From the NCBI GenBank assembly GCA_963662175.1, contig OY759214.1:74102037-74166036 (forward strand): a DNA stretch of 64,000 nucleotides, in the 5' to 3' direction. The notes under the pieces were generated by a model that was not told where the DNA came from, did not search any database, and saw only the letters and a list, made by a program, of their open reading frames with translations. The DNA comes from Aradus depressus (taxonomy: Eukaryota; Arthropoda; Insecta; Hemiptera; Aradidae). A program made the translations under genes and the position numbers. This document shows, one piece after another, positions 20,321 to 31,085 of this stretch (position 1 is its first letter; each line of letters begins with the position of its first letter).

Positions 20321-20469
20321 CTAGCAGTAATACCGGGCGTTGCCCGGGGAACTTTGAATTTTCTCCTAATATCTCTCGTTCGAATTCAATTTTTCAACAG
20401 TAAATTCATGATGTTATAATTTTGAATTATTCATACGGAATAAGGCTTATAGTCCTTCAACGGCACACA

Positions 20470-20825
20470 TCCCAGCTAATAAGTTTTTAGGACCCCTGGG
20501 CACCATAGCTAGTACGCGCCATTCAACGGCGGAAACCGCAGCTAGTGAATACTTAGCGTCACTGGACGTTCTAGCCAGTGCGTACTTAAGAACGCTTGTG
20601 ACCACAGCTAGTATGTGCTTTGCAACGGCGGACCCCACAGATAGTACGTAGTTAGAAACGCTGGGCACCACAGCTAGTATGTACCTTGCAACGGCGGGTC
20701 CCACAGCTAGTATGTAGTTAGGAACGCTGGACACCACAACCAGTATGTACCTTGCAACGGCGGACCCCACATCTAGTACGTGGTTAGGAACGCTGGGCAC
20801 CACAGCTAGTGCGTAGTTACTACTA
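20470..20825 (-). repeat. Array of about 62-65-bp units
   Basis: Five to six units of the type ACGGCGGACCCCACA, CTAGTACGT, GGTTAGGAACGCTGGGCACC, ACAGCTAGTATGTACCTTGC. The related element at 7380-8853 has a decayed version of the same array next to its 3' hairpin, so this array is part of the element structure. Confidence 0.75.
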
Positions 20826-20879
20826 CTACACTACTACATATGAAATTTTATGAGAATCCGATTACTTTTAATGAGTCAG

Positions 20880-21870
20880 TATTATTTTTATGCTTAGCCC
20901 CCCCCCCCCCCCCCCCTCACGTTCAAATTTTTGAGATTTCATATAGTGTATTATTCTCTATTTCGCCTTTAAAAATACTACATGTGAAATTCCATGACAA
21001 TCCGACCATCAGTTAATGACCAATCACTATCTTCGTATTTAGGCCTACTCCCACAACCCCCTTTCCGTTCACAATTATGCGCTAAAACAATTTTTATGCT
21101 TAGCCCCCATTGCAACCCCACCTCCCGTTCAAATTTTTGAGATGTCACATAGTGTATTTTACAATTTCGCCTTTAAAAATACTACATGTGAAATTCCATG
21201 ACAATTCGATCATCTGTTAATGACCGATCACTATCTTTATATTTAGGCCTACCCCCAGAACTCCTCTCACGTTCACAATTTTGTGACGTCACACCCTATT
21301 TTTTTGTTTAAGAATTAGTATTCTATAGGAAATTCCATGACAATCCGATCATCCGTTAATGACTTAGCACTATCTTTATATTTAGGCCTTTCCCCACAAC
21401 CCCCCACTCCCATTCAAAAGTTTGAGATATCAGATAGTGTATTTTTCAATTTGCCCTCTAGGAATACTACATATGAAATTCCATGACGTTCCGATCATTC
21501 GTTCAAGACTAGCACTATCTTTATATTTAGGCCTACCCCCACTGCCTTTCAAAATTTTGAGATGTCACATAGCGTATTTTTCAATTTGCCTTCTAAGAAT
21601 ACTACATATGAAATTTCATGATAATCCGTCCATCCGTTAATGCGCTAGAGCAATTTTTGTACATAGCCCCCCCCCCCCCCCCCCCCCCACCAGTTGACCG
21701 CTAGGAACTCTCTTCATAAGAACCTTCCTCGGACTTCAACGAATATATGTGCCGATAATGACATCACTATCTTTATGTTTAGGCCTATCCCCACAACCCC
21801 CCCTCACGTTCACTATTTGGTGACGTCACACACCCTATTATTCTTTTAAGAATACTACATGTGAAATTTT
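20880..21870 (-). repeat. Helentron body modules, 150-170 bp
   Basis: About six modules, each with CATGACAATCCGATCATC, GTTAATGAC, CACTATCTTTATATTTAGGC, a C-rich tract, ACGTTCA.AATTTTGAGAT and CACATAGTGTATTTTTCAAT. C runs at about 20900-20917 and 21667-21688 separate modules. These correspond to the G-rich modules of the 7380-8853 element read in reverse. Confidence 0.8.
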
Positions 21871-22014
21871 TGTTTCTTTGGTGTTTTTGTTCGTTGGGGC
21901 GTCCACACTGGAATAAGACAAACGTTGTTTGTCGAACATTAGAAATTTTGTCCAAACTTCAACAAATTGTTTTACAAAACTTATTTGTCGAACATTTGCT
22001 CAGTGGGGACCCGG

Positions 22015-25000
22015 CTTTAGGTCAGATGTTTTAATCGAGAAGATAAAAATAAATGTGAGCACGTCGTCCTTCGGATTGGACTTTAGGCTATGATCGAGGG
22101 CCTTTTTGTATGTCAGGTGTTCGATAATGAGTCGTATGTTATGTAACTAAACCTAGGTAGCTAAAATTTCACTTAGGTTCAAAAAACCTTGAGCACGTCG
22201 TCTTTCGGATGGGACTTCCCCGATACATCTGAATCTTTCTTTGGTTGACCATCTTCGTTTCTGGATGCTGCCTATCTACCAACGTAGCTGTATTAATTTG
22301 TTTTTCAGAAAATATGTCAGAACGGTACCTCAAAGCCCACTTATATTCCACATTTCTTCCTTGATAATTTTTTAATTCGAAATCTAGCCTAGGCACTTAG
22401 GTCAGATGTTTTAATCGAGAAGATAAAAATAAATTTGAACACGTCGTCCTTCGGACTGGACTTCAAGCTATGATCGAGGGCCTTTTTGCATGTCAGGTAC
22501 TGGATAATGAGTCGTATGTTATGTATCTAAACCTGGGTAGCTGAAATTTCACTTAGGTTAAAAAAACCTTGAGCACGCCGTCCTTCGGATGGGACTTTCC
22601 CGATATATCTGAATCTGTCTATCAGTTATAACTAATATTAAGCCTATAAACCGTTAAAAAGCGAGAAATTTGAAGAATGGGATTTCGCCCGACTATTTCG
22701 AAAAACATTTTTATTTCGATTTTTGTGTAGGATTCAGATATCCCGATTGTTCATCAGTTATAACAAATATTAAATCTAAAAACCGTTTAAAAGCTAGAAA
22801 TTTGAAGAATGGAGTCTACAGAGCTCAGGATCGCCATTTAGAAATCTAGCCAAGTCACTTAGGTCAGATGTTTTAATCGGGAAGATGAAAATAAATTTGA
22901 GCACGTTGTCCTTCGGAATGGGCTTTAAGCTATGATCGAGGGCCTTTTCGTATGTCAGGTACTCGATAATGAGTCGTATGTTACGTATCTAAACCTGGGT
23001 AATTGAAATTTCATTCACGTAAAAATAACTTGAGCACGTCGTCCTTCGGATTGGACTTCAATCTATGATCGAGGGCCTTTTTGTATGTCAGGTACTGGAT
23101 AATGAGTCGTATATTATGTATCTAAACCTGGGTAGCTGAAATTTCACTTAGGTTCAAAATAACCTAGAGCACGTCGTCCTGCGGATGGGACTCTCCCGAT
23201 ATATCTGAATCTGTCTATCAGTTTCAACAAATATTAAATCTATAAACCGTTAAAAAGCAGGAAATTTGAAGAATGGTATTTAGCCCGACTTTTTTCGAAA
23301 AACATTTTTATTTCAATTTTTGTGTAGGATTCAGATATCCCAGTTGTTCATCAGTTTTAACAAATATTAAATCTAAAAACCGTTTAAAAGCGAGAAATTT
23401 GAAGAATGGAGTTCACCGAGCTCAGGATCGCCATTTAGAAATCTAGCCAAGTCACTTAGATCAGATGTTTTAATCGGGAAGATAAAAATAAATGTGAGCA
23501 CGTCGTCCTTCGGATTGGACTTCAAGCTATGACCGAGGGCCTTTCTGTATGTCAGGTACTGGATAATGAGTCGTATGTTATGTATCTAAACATGGGTAGC
23601 TGAAATTTCACTTAGGTTAAAAAATCCTTGAGCACGTCGTCCTTCGGATGGGACTTTCCCGATATATCTGAATCTGTCTATCAGTTTTAACAAATATTAA
23701 ATCTATAAACCGTTAAAAAGCAGGAAATTTGATGAATGGTATTCAGCCCGACTTTTTTCGAAAAACATTTGTATTTCGATTTTTGTGTAGGATTCAGATA
23801 TCTCGGCTGTTCATCAGTTTTAACAAATATTAAATCTAAAAACCGTTTAAAAGCTAGAAATTTGAAGAATGGAATCTACCGAGCTCAGGATCGCCATTTA
23901 GAAATCTAGCCAAGTCACTTTGGTCAAATGTTTTAATCGGGAAGATAAAAATAAATTTGAGCACGTCGTCCTTCGGATTGGACTTTGAGCTATGATCGAG
24001 GGCCTTTTCGTATGTCAGGTACTCGATAATGAGTCGTATGTTATGTATCTAAACCTGGGTAGGTGACATTTCATTTAGGTTATAAATTACTTGAACACGG
24101 CGTCCTTCGGATGGGACCCAATACATCTGAATCTTTCTTTGGTTGACCATCTTCGTTTCTGGATGCTGCCTATCTACCAACATAGCTGTTTTAATTTGTT
24201 TTTCGAAAATATATCAAAATGGTACCTCAAAGCTCACTTATATTCCACATTTCTTCCTTGATAATTTTAGTTGGTACCAAACGGTAACTTATTTTATCAT
24301 ACATATGGACTCTATCGAGCTCAGGATCGATACTTAGAAATCTAGCCAAGGCACTTAGGTCAGATGTTTTAATCGAGAAGTCAAAAATAAATTTGAGCAC
24401 GTCGTCCTTCGGATTGGACTTTAGGCTATGATCGAGGGCCTTTCTGTATGTCAGGTGCTCGATATTGAGTCGTATGTTATGTAACTAAACCTGGGTAGCT
24501 AAAATTTCACTTAGATTCATCAAGCCTTGAGCACGTCGTCCTTCGGATGGGACTTTCCCGATATATCTGAATCTGTCTATCAGTTTTAACAAATATTAAA
24601 TCTATAAACCGTTAAAAAGCAGGAAATTTGATGAATGGTATTCAGCCCGACTTTTTTCGAAAAACATTTGTATTTCGATTTTTGTGTAGGATTCAGATAT
24701 CTCGGCTGTTCATCAGTTTTAACAAATATTAAATCTAAAAACCGTTTAAAAGCTAGAAATTTGAAGAATGGAATCTACCGAGCTCAGGATCGCCATTTAG
24801 AAATCTAGCCAAGTCACTTTGGTCAAATGTTTTAATCGGGAAGATAAAAATAAATTTGAGCACGTCGTCCTTCGGATTGGACTTCAAGCTATGATCGAGG
24901 GCCTTTTCGTATGTCAGGTACTCGATAATGAGTTGTATGTTACGTATCTAAACCTGGGTAGTTGAAATTTCATTCACGTAAAAATAACTTGAGCACGTCG

Positions 25001-25190
25001 TCCTTCGCATTGGACTTTAAGCTATGATCGAGGGCCTTTTCGTATGTCAGGTACTCGATAATGAGTCGTATGTTATGTATCTAAACCTGAGTAGGTGACA
25101 TTTCATTTAGGTTATAAATTGCTTGAGCACGTCGTCCTTCGGATGGGACTTTCCCAATACATCTGAATCTTTCTTTGGTTGACCATCTTC
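22015..25190 (-). repeat. Complex satellite built from SINE1 body sequence
   Basis: Seven repeats start TTAGGTCAGATGTTTTAATC or close variants, near 22015, 22398, 22858, 23456, 23917, 24355 and 24815, with spacings of about 380 to 600 bp. Within most units GAGCACGTCGTCCTTCGGAT, GGACTTTAAGCTATGATCGA and GTATGTCAGGTACTCGATAA correspond, in the same order, to the SINE1 segment GAGCACGCCGTCCTTCGGAT, GGACGTTAAGCGATGGTCCC and ATGTCAGGTACTCGTTAAAG. Other parts (TTAACAAATATTAAATCTA, GCCCGACTTTTTTCGAAAAA) are not SINE-derived. The units form a higher-order pattern with some blocks missing. Confidence 0.8.
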
Positions 25191-25483
25191 TTTGGTTGAC
25201 CACCTAATATTTCTATTTGACCTTTAGGAATACTACATATGAAATTTCATGACAATTCGACCATTAGTTAATGAGTTAGCACTATTTATATACTTAGGTC
25301 TCCCTTACAACCCCCCCTCCCGTTCAAAATTTTGGGACGCCACATGGCCCATTATTCAATCGGGCTCAAAAGGATGCTACATGGGAAGTTTCATAAAAAT
25401 CCGTCCAGCCGTTTCGGCGTGATGCTGGAACAAACATACAAACAAACAAACCCACAAACCCCGTTTCAGTTTATTAATATAGA

Positions 25484-25700
25484 TTTACCTTTACATTCAT
25501 TCATACGTGACGAAATATATTATACTTTCTTCGATGATCACAACATTAAAAGTACAACATAAAAAGTCAAATGCAGTTGAAATATATTACACACTTTCTT
25601 ATTCCAGGAAAGTAGAAATGCTCAAAATCAGCTGACATCACAGATAAAGAAGTGTGTAGTGTGTGTGTGCGCTGCGCTCTTTTGATTGTCGACAACCAAG
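25484..25700 (-). repeat. Family B repeat, copy 1 (second half)
   Basis: Continuation of 19875-20320 beyond the Helentron: GATCACAACATTAAAAGTAC, AAAAGTCAAATGCAGTTGAA, ATATATTACACACTTTCTTA and GTAGAAATGCTCAAAA match 40020-40145 in reverse. Confidence 0.65.
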
Positions 25701-26065
25701 TTGTCGGCGCAAAGATAAGTATCCCTTTCGTAATGTCCATTCCTCGAGGACTGCCTTGAAATGAACCTTTAGTTTATGCTGTTCATACTATCGCTGGACG
25801 GTTTTTGCTTTGTAAGTGCTTTATATCCCATTTAACACGATTTACGAGACTATAAAATCCTGGCTTCCTAAAGGTATGATAAACGGAGTGAGACCTCTTC
25901 GGGAGGGGTGGTAGAGGGGATCTCTCCCCTGAGGTACATACATATCTATGTATTATTTGCTTCACCTCACACACTACCACACTTGAAATCCAACTTAACC
26001 TAGCACTTCGTTTCAATTTCATTCAGTCTTCTGTCTCAATCATACCATGACCCCAAGTATTAGTA
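25701..26065. other. No gene seen
   Basis: A locally less AT-rich stretch (GACCTCTTCGGGAGGGGTGG near 25890) with no recognised element. Confidence 0.35.
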
Positions 26066-26185
26066 GAACGGTGTCGGTAGCACAGTGGTATGCGTGCTTG
26101 CTTACTGTGCTCAAGATCATGGGTTCGAAACCCGGCCGAGACCCTAAGGTTTTTTATCTGGAAGGTGAAAAAACTTTGTTTCTGC
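26066..26185 (+). mobile_element. SINE1 head, 3'-truncated
   Basis: GGTGTCGGTAGCACAGTGGT, GCGTGCTTGCTTACTG, CTCAAGATCATGGGTTCGAA and ACCCGGCCGAGACCC are the tRNA-derived head with both polymerase III boxes. The copy stops after TTTTTTATCTGGAAGGTGAA. tRNA-like but not a tRNA gene: the acceptor ends do not pair well and the head runs on into SINE body. Confidence 0.75.
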
Positions 26186-26620
26186 ATATCAATTGCATAA
26201 AAATCCTGGCTCTAATAATAAACTAACTTCTCACTGCATCAGCCATTTTCACATTAATGTAATATTTGTTTATAAAAGTTTCCACCCAAGATTCTTAGGA
26301 AACACTAAATAAAAAAAAAAGACTGAAGTGAAATTTAAAATAAGGTATATAACTTATCAAAAAGCTGTTATGAAGAATAAAATAACTAAAAAGAGGTGTT
26401 TAATGCGTTGTGGAAATGGGCTAAATGTTGCCTCTCCCATTATGCAAATGAAGTGCTTGGCTGGGAGGGTATCTTCCTGTGGTATCTCACAACTTGGGGT
26501 ATGCTTTCTTGATTAGGGAAATAGCCTCAGGGTAAACTATAATGAAAATATCAATTTTTTTTTTTGATTGATCTGTACAAAAGTGGTTGGCATAATTAAT
26601 TTTGCAAGCAGAGGAAATTA
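26186..26620. other. No gene seen
   Basis: No recognised element or coding sequence. Confidence 0.35.
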
Positions 26621-27345
26621 ATATTGTCAAGCTTTTGTACACTGTGATCTGAGAAAGGGGTTTAGGACTTTCTAAAATATCGTCGTGAAAAAGATACTTT
26701 TGAAAGAATTATAAAAAATATTAATCACAATTTAAATATTAATTTATTTTATACTATTATTTTACTATAACTATTATTTTTATACTAATAGCTTATAACC
26801 TTTATAGCTTATAACCTTCCACAGACGATGACGAACAAATTAAAAAAAAATTAATCAAATCCATCAAGCCGTTCGTGAGTTATAGCGGTACAACGCACAG
26901 ACATTTTCAGCTTTATATATATGATTCATAAAGTATCTTGATGTATACATTTTTATGACATCCTCTCATGTTACGGTTTAATGGAAATAAATATTATTTA
27001 TTTTTAAATTCGGGGTGTCTCTGAGCTGAAGAGTTGTTATTCTTATGATTTATCATAGTATTTTGTACATACTTTTGTTTTATGATTTCTTTATGTGTTT
27101 TACTTTTTTCACATTTATTTTATTATTTTGTTTATATCTTTAATTCGTATATACTTTATATTATTATTCTTGTTTTCCTTATTATTATTATTTTATTTTA
27201 TCTTATTTTGTGTATATTGCCATTTATTATTTTGTATTCTTATTTATTTATTTATTTTTTATACTCATTGTAATCAAATTTACTTATAGTTCTATTTTAA
27301 CTGATTGTAAATATACCAATAAACAAAATAAAAATAAAAAGTTTT
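26621..27345 (+). mobile_element. AT-rich LINE/retroposon 3' tails
   Basis: 26640-26740 (CACTGTGATCTGAGAAAGGG, AATATCGTCGTGAAAAAGAT, GAAAGAATTATAAAAAATAT) matches 48425-48530. 26930-27005 (CATAAAGTATCTTGATGTAT, GGTTTAATGGAAATAAATAT) matches 48835-48870 and 51650-51690, the usual TAATGG-AAATAAATATTATT end of a LINE. 26860-26925 (AAGCCGTTCGTGAGTTATAG) is an unrelated scrap. 27011-27345 is a second T-rich tail ending AATAAACAAAATAAAAATAA. Confidence 0.5.
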
Positions 27346-27359
27346 TAAATTGAAATACA

Positions 27360-27530
27360 AAAATCACGGGTTAGGGGTTTTAAAGAGTACCTGACGACAT
27401 CACAAGAATCGGGGCTATCGCTTAACGTCTCAACCGGAGAACAGTCAGCTAAAGTTTTTTTTACAAGCCACAAAAAAAAAGTAAGAACCCGGCCGATACC
27501 CTTATGTTATCTATCTAAGAGAAATAATAA
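27360..27530 (-). mobile_element. SINE1 fragment
   Basis: Diverged body (TTTTAAAGAGTACCTGACGA, ATCGCTTAACGTCTCAACCG, AACCCGGCCGATACCC) without head or tail. Confidence 0.6.
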
Positions 27531-27534
27531 TAAA

Positions 27535-27705
27535 AAAATCTTATGAGCCATTTTTCGGATGAGACCCGTTGGAATACTGGATGGGGGCAAAATTCAGGAC
27601 TCCTACAGTAGAGTTGGGCTCATGTCCACTAGAGCGACGAAAGAGCGCTCATATAACCTCATAGTTGAAGCCCGGACATGAGTCACAATAACAAACAAAA
27701 AACAC
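27535..27705 (+). mobile_element. SINE1 fragment
   Basis: CTTATGAGCC, TTTTCGGATGAGACCCGTTG, CTACAGTAGAGTTGGGCTCA, TGTCCACTAGAGCGACGAAA, GAAGCCCGGACATGAGTCAC. It lies head-to-head with the fragment at 27360-27530. Confidence 0.65.
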
Positions 27706-28111
27706 TAGTCAACAGCTTGTCAAAAACAGACAAATTTATGTATATATGTTAAAATCATATGGATTGAATCACGAAAAAAAAAAAAAATATATATATATAT
27801 AGGTATATAAATACTATGTAAAGCCGTAGATAAATATATTCTGGAAAATGAAACAGAAAGTACATGAAGAGGGTAATGGTTCTCCATGGTTATAATACCG
27901 ATATATCGTCGAGTTCATGACGAAAATGAGAAATTTACTAGAATTTCACATTCAAAAATATTTTGGGCGTTTTGTAAGAAACAAACACTACGATGTCCTT
28001 CCCGCTCCAGAATCTACTTATTTAAATTTTGAGTTTCATCAAAAATAATAAGATTTTGATGAAACTCAAAATACTAACCACTCATACAACTGAGTTCTCT
28101 ACCTATGTTGA

Positions 28112-28270
28112 CTTTTACTTCCCCAGCTAGACCAACCATTTGTTATGTAATCGGCCACAAATTCGATGTTGACTTTTCATCGGAATTTCAAGTTTTCCGA
28201 ACCCTTGATAAAAAAAATAAAATAAACATGAACATCCTATACTACTCCCGTTCTTTTACCTTCCAGACAG
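28112..28270 (+). repeat. Family A fragment next to the channel exon
   Basis: TTCCCCAGCTAGACC, TTATGTAATCGGCCACAAAT, TCGATGTTGACTTTTCATCG, GAATTTCAAGTTTTCCGA match 34190-34260 and 41893-41980. It ends about 25 bp downstream of the splice donor of the exon at 28296-28388. Confidence 0.5.
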
Positions 28271-28295
28271 ATATACATAAAATAATAATACATAC

Positions 28296-28388
28296 CACAA
28301 TAAGAAGTACGAAGTAGATCCAGTCCCAGAAGGAGTGTGCGTCCTGAACGTAGTACATGATGTCACTCCAACCCTCCAGACTTATCAC
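28296..28388 (-). CDS. Ca-alpha1T: T-type calcium channel exon: domain I pore loop
   Basis: A 93-bp exon of 31 codons in phase 0, with acceptor ACAACACAG before GTG ATA AGT and a GTATGT donor (plus ACATAC at 28290-28295). It encodes VISLEGWSDIMYYVQDAHSF then WDWIYFVLLIV. LEGW is the domain I selectivity-filter motif of Cav3 channels, its glutamate being one of the pore EEDD ring residues (established for the family). DAHSF.D.IYF.LLIV is the start of S6 and separates Cav3 from Cav1/Cav2. It joins exactly to the exon at 30337-30619 upstream and to 8924-9102 downstream, leaving an intron of about 19.2 kb. Confidence 0.96.
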
Positions 28389-28684
28389 CTGTGTTGTACA
28401 ATCAAGGAAAACAAATTAATACATTGTATATGCCACAAATAAATAAATAATGGATTCCCGTTAGAAAAACATACATTCACTGGAATATTATTCTAAAAAT
28501 ATATATTCAAATGTTCTACACTAATACGGATATATAATTTTAATTTTGAATATGTACTTAAAAAAAAGTATAGGGTTCTAATTGTTTTACTTCTTATACA
28601 GAACCCAAATCAATTAGTTCATCTGATAAAACATGAGAAGTAAGACAAGCTGAAATAACTACATTCTACTCCCGATTAACAGTA
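28389..28684. other. Intronic AT-rich DNA
   Basis: No element recognised between the splice acceptor and the minisatellite. Confidence 0.4.
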
Positions 28685-29345
28685 GGACCAGCGATGTGGC
28701 AGCGCTGGTATAGGGCCAACGTAGTGGCAGCGCTAGTTTAGAGTCAGCGTAGCGGCCGCGCTGGTATAGGGCCAACGTAGTGGCAGCGCTAGTTTAGAGG
28801 CAGCGTAGCGGCCGCGCTAGTGTAGGACCAGCGATGTGGCAGCACTAGTGTAGGGCCAAAGTAGTGGCAGCGCTAGGATAGGGCCAACGTAGCGGCAGCG
28901 CTAGTGTAGGGCCAAAGTAGCAGCAGCGCTAGTGTAGAGCCAGCGTAGCAGCAGCGCTAGTGTAGGAACAGCGATGTGGCAGCGCTAGTATAGAGCCAAA
29001 GTAGTGGCAGCGCTAGTATAGAGCCAAAGTAGTGGCAGCGCTAGTATAGAGCCAACGTAGTGGCACTGCTAGTTTAGAGCCAGCGTAGCGGCAGAGCTAG
29101 TGTAGGACCAGCGTAGTGGCAGCGCTAGTATAGGGCCAAAGTAGCGGCAGAGCTAGTGTAGGACCAGCGTAGTGACAGCGCAAGTGTAGGACCAGCGATG
29201 TGGCAGCGCTAGTATAGGGCCAGCGTAGTGGGACCGCTAGTGTAGGACCAGCGATGTGGCCAGTAGTATAGGGCCAGCGAAGTGGCATCGCTAATATAGG
29301 GCCAGCGTTGTGGAAGCGCTAGTGTAGGGCCAGCATAGTCCCCCT
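28685..29345. repeat. 30-bp GC-rich minisatellite in channel intron
   Basis: About 22 units of roughly 30 bp, for example GGCCAACGTAGTGGCAGC then GCTAGTGTAG. Variants alternate GCGATGTGGCAGCGCTAG with GCGTAGCGGC.GCGCTAG. It is far richer in G+C than its surroundings. Frames stay open across it on the minus strand (29097-29288, 29209-29454), giving repeats of the type ALPLRWPYTS, but with no sign of a gene. Confidence 0.9.
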
Positions 29346-30336
29346 GGGTGTCTCTATCCAATGTATTACAGCCATTCCTTCTTCCCAACTCGAACCTAGC
29401 GACACACACAATCTTTGTACCGGCCCTTTTCCAGTCTTTGTCCCTTTTTAGCATTGTGCTACACCCCAGCCCTTTTCAATATGTTTCCGTCCAACAGGAT
29501 ATCCCTAGACAATCTACTCCCGATAAATCTGCCCTCAAATTCTAACCAAAAAAAGTGCATACATATATGATTGTTAGTTGCGTGATAAACATGTAAGGGA
29601 GCCTTCATACAAACGTCATCCTCACTTAATCATTTAACGCCCCCCTCCCCCCCCCCCCCCAAACAAAATGTAACTAATTTCGTTTGAATCAAAAATTATA
29701 AAAAAATTATTATGATTTTTTCGGACTGAAGTTACAATATCATCCCCCTCTCTTCTCCATGCAAACTGCGATACGTAGTTTATGAACGGTTCTTAACTGC
29801 AACAAGACTTGTAATTGTGAAGGTTCACTTCACTTTTAATTAATATTAGTTTTAGAATTATATGTATATATATTTATTTATTTATGTTACTTTTTGATAC
29901 AATAAAATAGTAATAGTTTATTTAGTTATTCATATATTTTGTATAAGTTATTAATATTATTATTTTTTTTAAAGATGGCCGCCCATGCGCGGGGACGCTA
30001 TCTTCAGTATTGAAAAGCTCGTGGGACAAGATGGAGGTTTTGTAGTTGTATTTGTTGGTACTATTAGAGGTTAATAGAAATAAAAAAAGTTTTTAAAAAA
30101 TTACAAATTGTGTTTTTATTTTACTTTTTATATTGTTTGGCACCGGAATATATGTGGTAAATATGCGGTACGTTGCATAATTAAGTAGGTGCATGTTAAC
30201 ATTTAAACTTGTGGGGTCATGTCCTACCTAAAGCGAATAAACGCCCTAAAGTGACATCCCACAAACTCCAGATAAGGCCTGTTTTTATAATAATCTTAAA
30301 AAAAAACAAAAAAAAACACAATATTTGAGAACGCAC
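29346..30336. other. Intronic DNA with a CpG-containing YY1-like site
   Basis: Mostly AT-rich. 29641-29660 is a C tract. At 29974-30000 AAGATGGCCGCCCATGCGCG resembles the AAGATGGC YY1-type motif of many promoters, but no transcript evidence exists here. The rest is empty. Confidence 0.35.
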
Positions 30337-30619
30337 AAGGAATATAGCGACCCAGGCAAGGCCGATGTTGTCAAAGGAGATGGTCCCTTGGAAAGGATTG
30401 GATCCCTGGGGTTTACAGTCAGTGTAGTACTGGTTCCAGTTGACACAGGAACTGTTACTCGGGATGTTGGGACTCCAGGACTGCGCCATCTCCTTGCAGA
30501 TCACACTCCCATACTGGGTGGGAGGCAGGTTCTCACATCGGTGCATCCCCGAGTCTTCCGGCTTAGAGCAGATGTAGTCCCGTTCTTGGTCCTGGTGCCA
30601 GTAGTAGGCCGCCAACTGT
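30337..30619 (-). CDS. Ca-alpha1T: T-type calcium channel exon: domain I extracellular loop
   Basis: The acceptor TTTTACAG (or the ACAG four bases further in, giving 30615) and donor GTGCGT (plus ACGCAC at 30331-30336) bound about 94 codons. The protein begins QLAAYYWHQDQERDYICSKP, carries CVNWNQYYTDC with its conserved cysteines and an N-glycosylation NSS just before, and ends GTISFDNIGLAWVAIFL. This is the long S5-pore loop of domain I in Cav3 channels: human and insect Cav3 proteins carry the same CVNWNQYYT.C and FDNIG.AW.AIF blocks (recalled family knowledge). The frame continues into VISLEGW at 28388. The preceding S1-S5 exons were not found up to 64000. Confidence 0.94.
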
Positions 30620-30837
30620 CTGTAAAATAGTCCTTCTCTCTTTCTGACTAGCCTTCGTTTAAAATTGTATTATATATATATATTTTTTTTAAAGAAAAAA
30701 TTGATTAAAATATATTTAAAAATGTCCAATAACAACGACATTTTTGTCATAAATGAAATGAGCTTCGAAAATATAATTATAATGCCAAAATAACTGCATT
30801 TATGCACCTTTATAATATTCAGACGTTCAATTCAAGA

Positions 30838-31085
30838 GGCCTTTAGGTTTTTTATCTGGGATATGAAAAAACCATGAGTAGCCCTTCGCATGGGACGTTA
30901 AGCGATGGTCCCGAGCCTGTGTAATGTCAGGTACTCGTTAAAGATCCCTACTCTAAGTGAATAAAGCTAGGTAAGCCAAATTTAGCACTCCCACAGTAGA
31001 GTCGGGCTCATGTCCACTAAAGTGACGAGGTAGTAGGCGATATGACCTTGTCCAAGCCCGGGCATGAGTCATAATAACTAACTAT
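30838..31085 (+). mobile_element. SINE1 copy, head missing
   Basis: Body and tail: CCTTTAGGTTTTTTATCTGG, CCTTCGCATGGGACGTTAAG, GATGGTCCCGAGCC, ATGTCAGGTACTCGTTAAAG, CACAGTAGAGTCGGGCTCAT, GGGCATGAGTCATAATAACT. TAAC-type tail. Confidence 0.8.

Larger units (their letters stand above)
20321..25483 (-). mobile_element. Large non-autonomous Helentron-like element with satellite arrays
   Basis: Read on the minus strand it starts TCTATATTAATAAACTGAAA, followed by GCCGAAACGGCTGGACGGAT, and ends with a perfect hairpin (CCGGGC, loop AAC, GCCCGG), TATTACTG and CTAG before T. Start motif, hairpin and CTAG end match the 7380-8853 element and Helentron-derived elements generally. At 5.16 kb it has no Rep/helicase frame. 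The interior is almost wholly tandem DNA: a terminal array (20470-20825), 150-170-bp modules (20880-21870) and a SINE-derived satellite (22015-25190). It splits a family B repeat, so it inserted later. Confidence 0.75.

Noticed and set aside
20447..20803. 118-codon minus-strand frame with AVVPSVPNY-type repeats
   Set aside because: Translation of the 62-65-bp array at the Helentron end.
21896..22020. Small TIR element (GGGGCGTCCACACTGG .. CAGTGGGGACCCGGC)
   Set aside because: The ends match poorly in complement and no target duplication was seen. It may be part of the Helentron body.
26066..26150. Possible tRNA gene
   Set aside because: Box A and box B are present, but the sequence is the head of SINE1 copies seen throughout the window, continues into SINE body and lacks a paired acceptor stem.
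28685..29345. CRISPR-like array of short repeats
   Set aside because: Units are contiguous with no unique spacers. It is a minisatellite in an arthropod intron.
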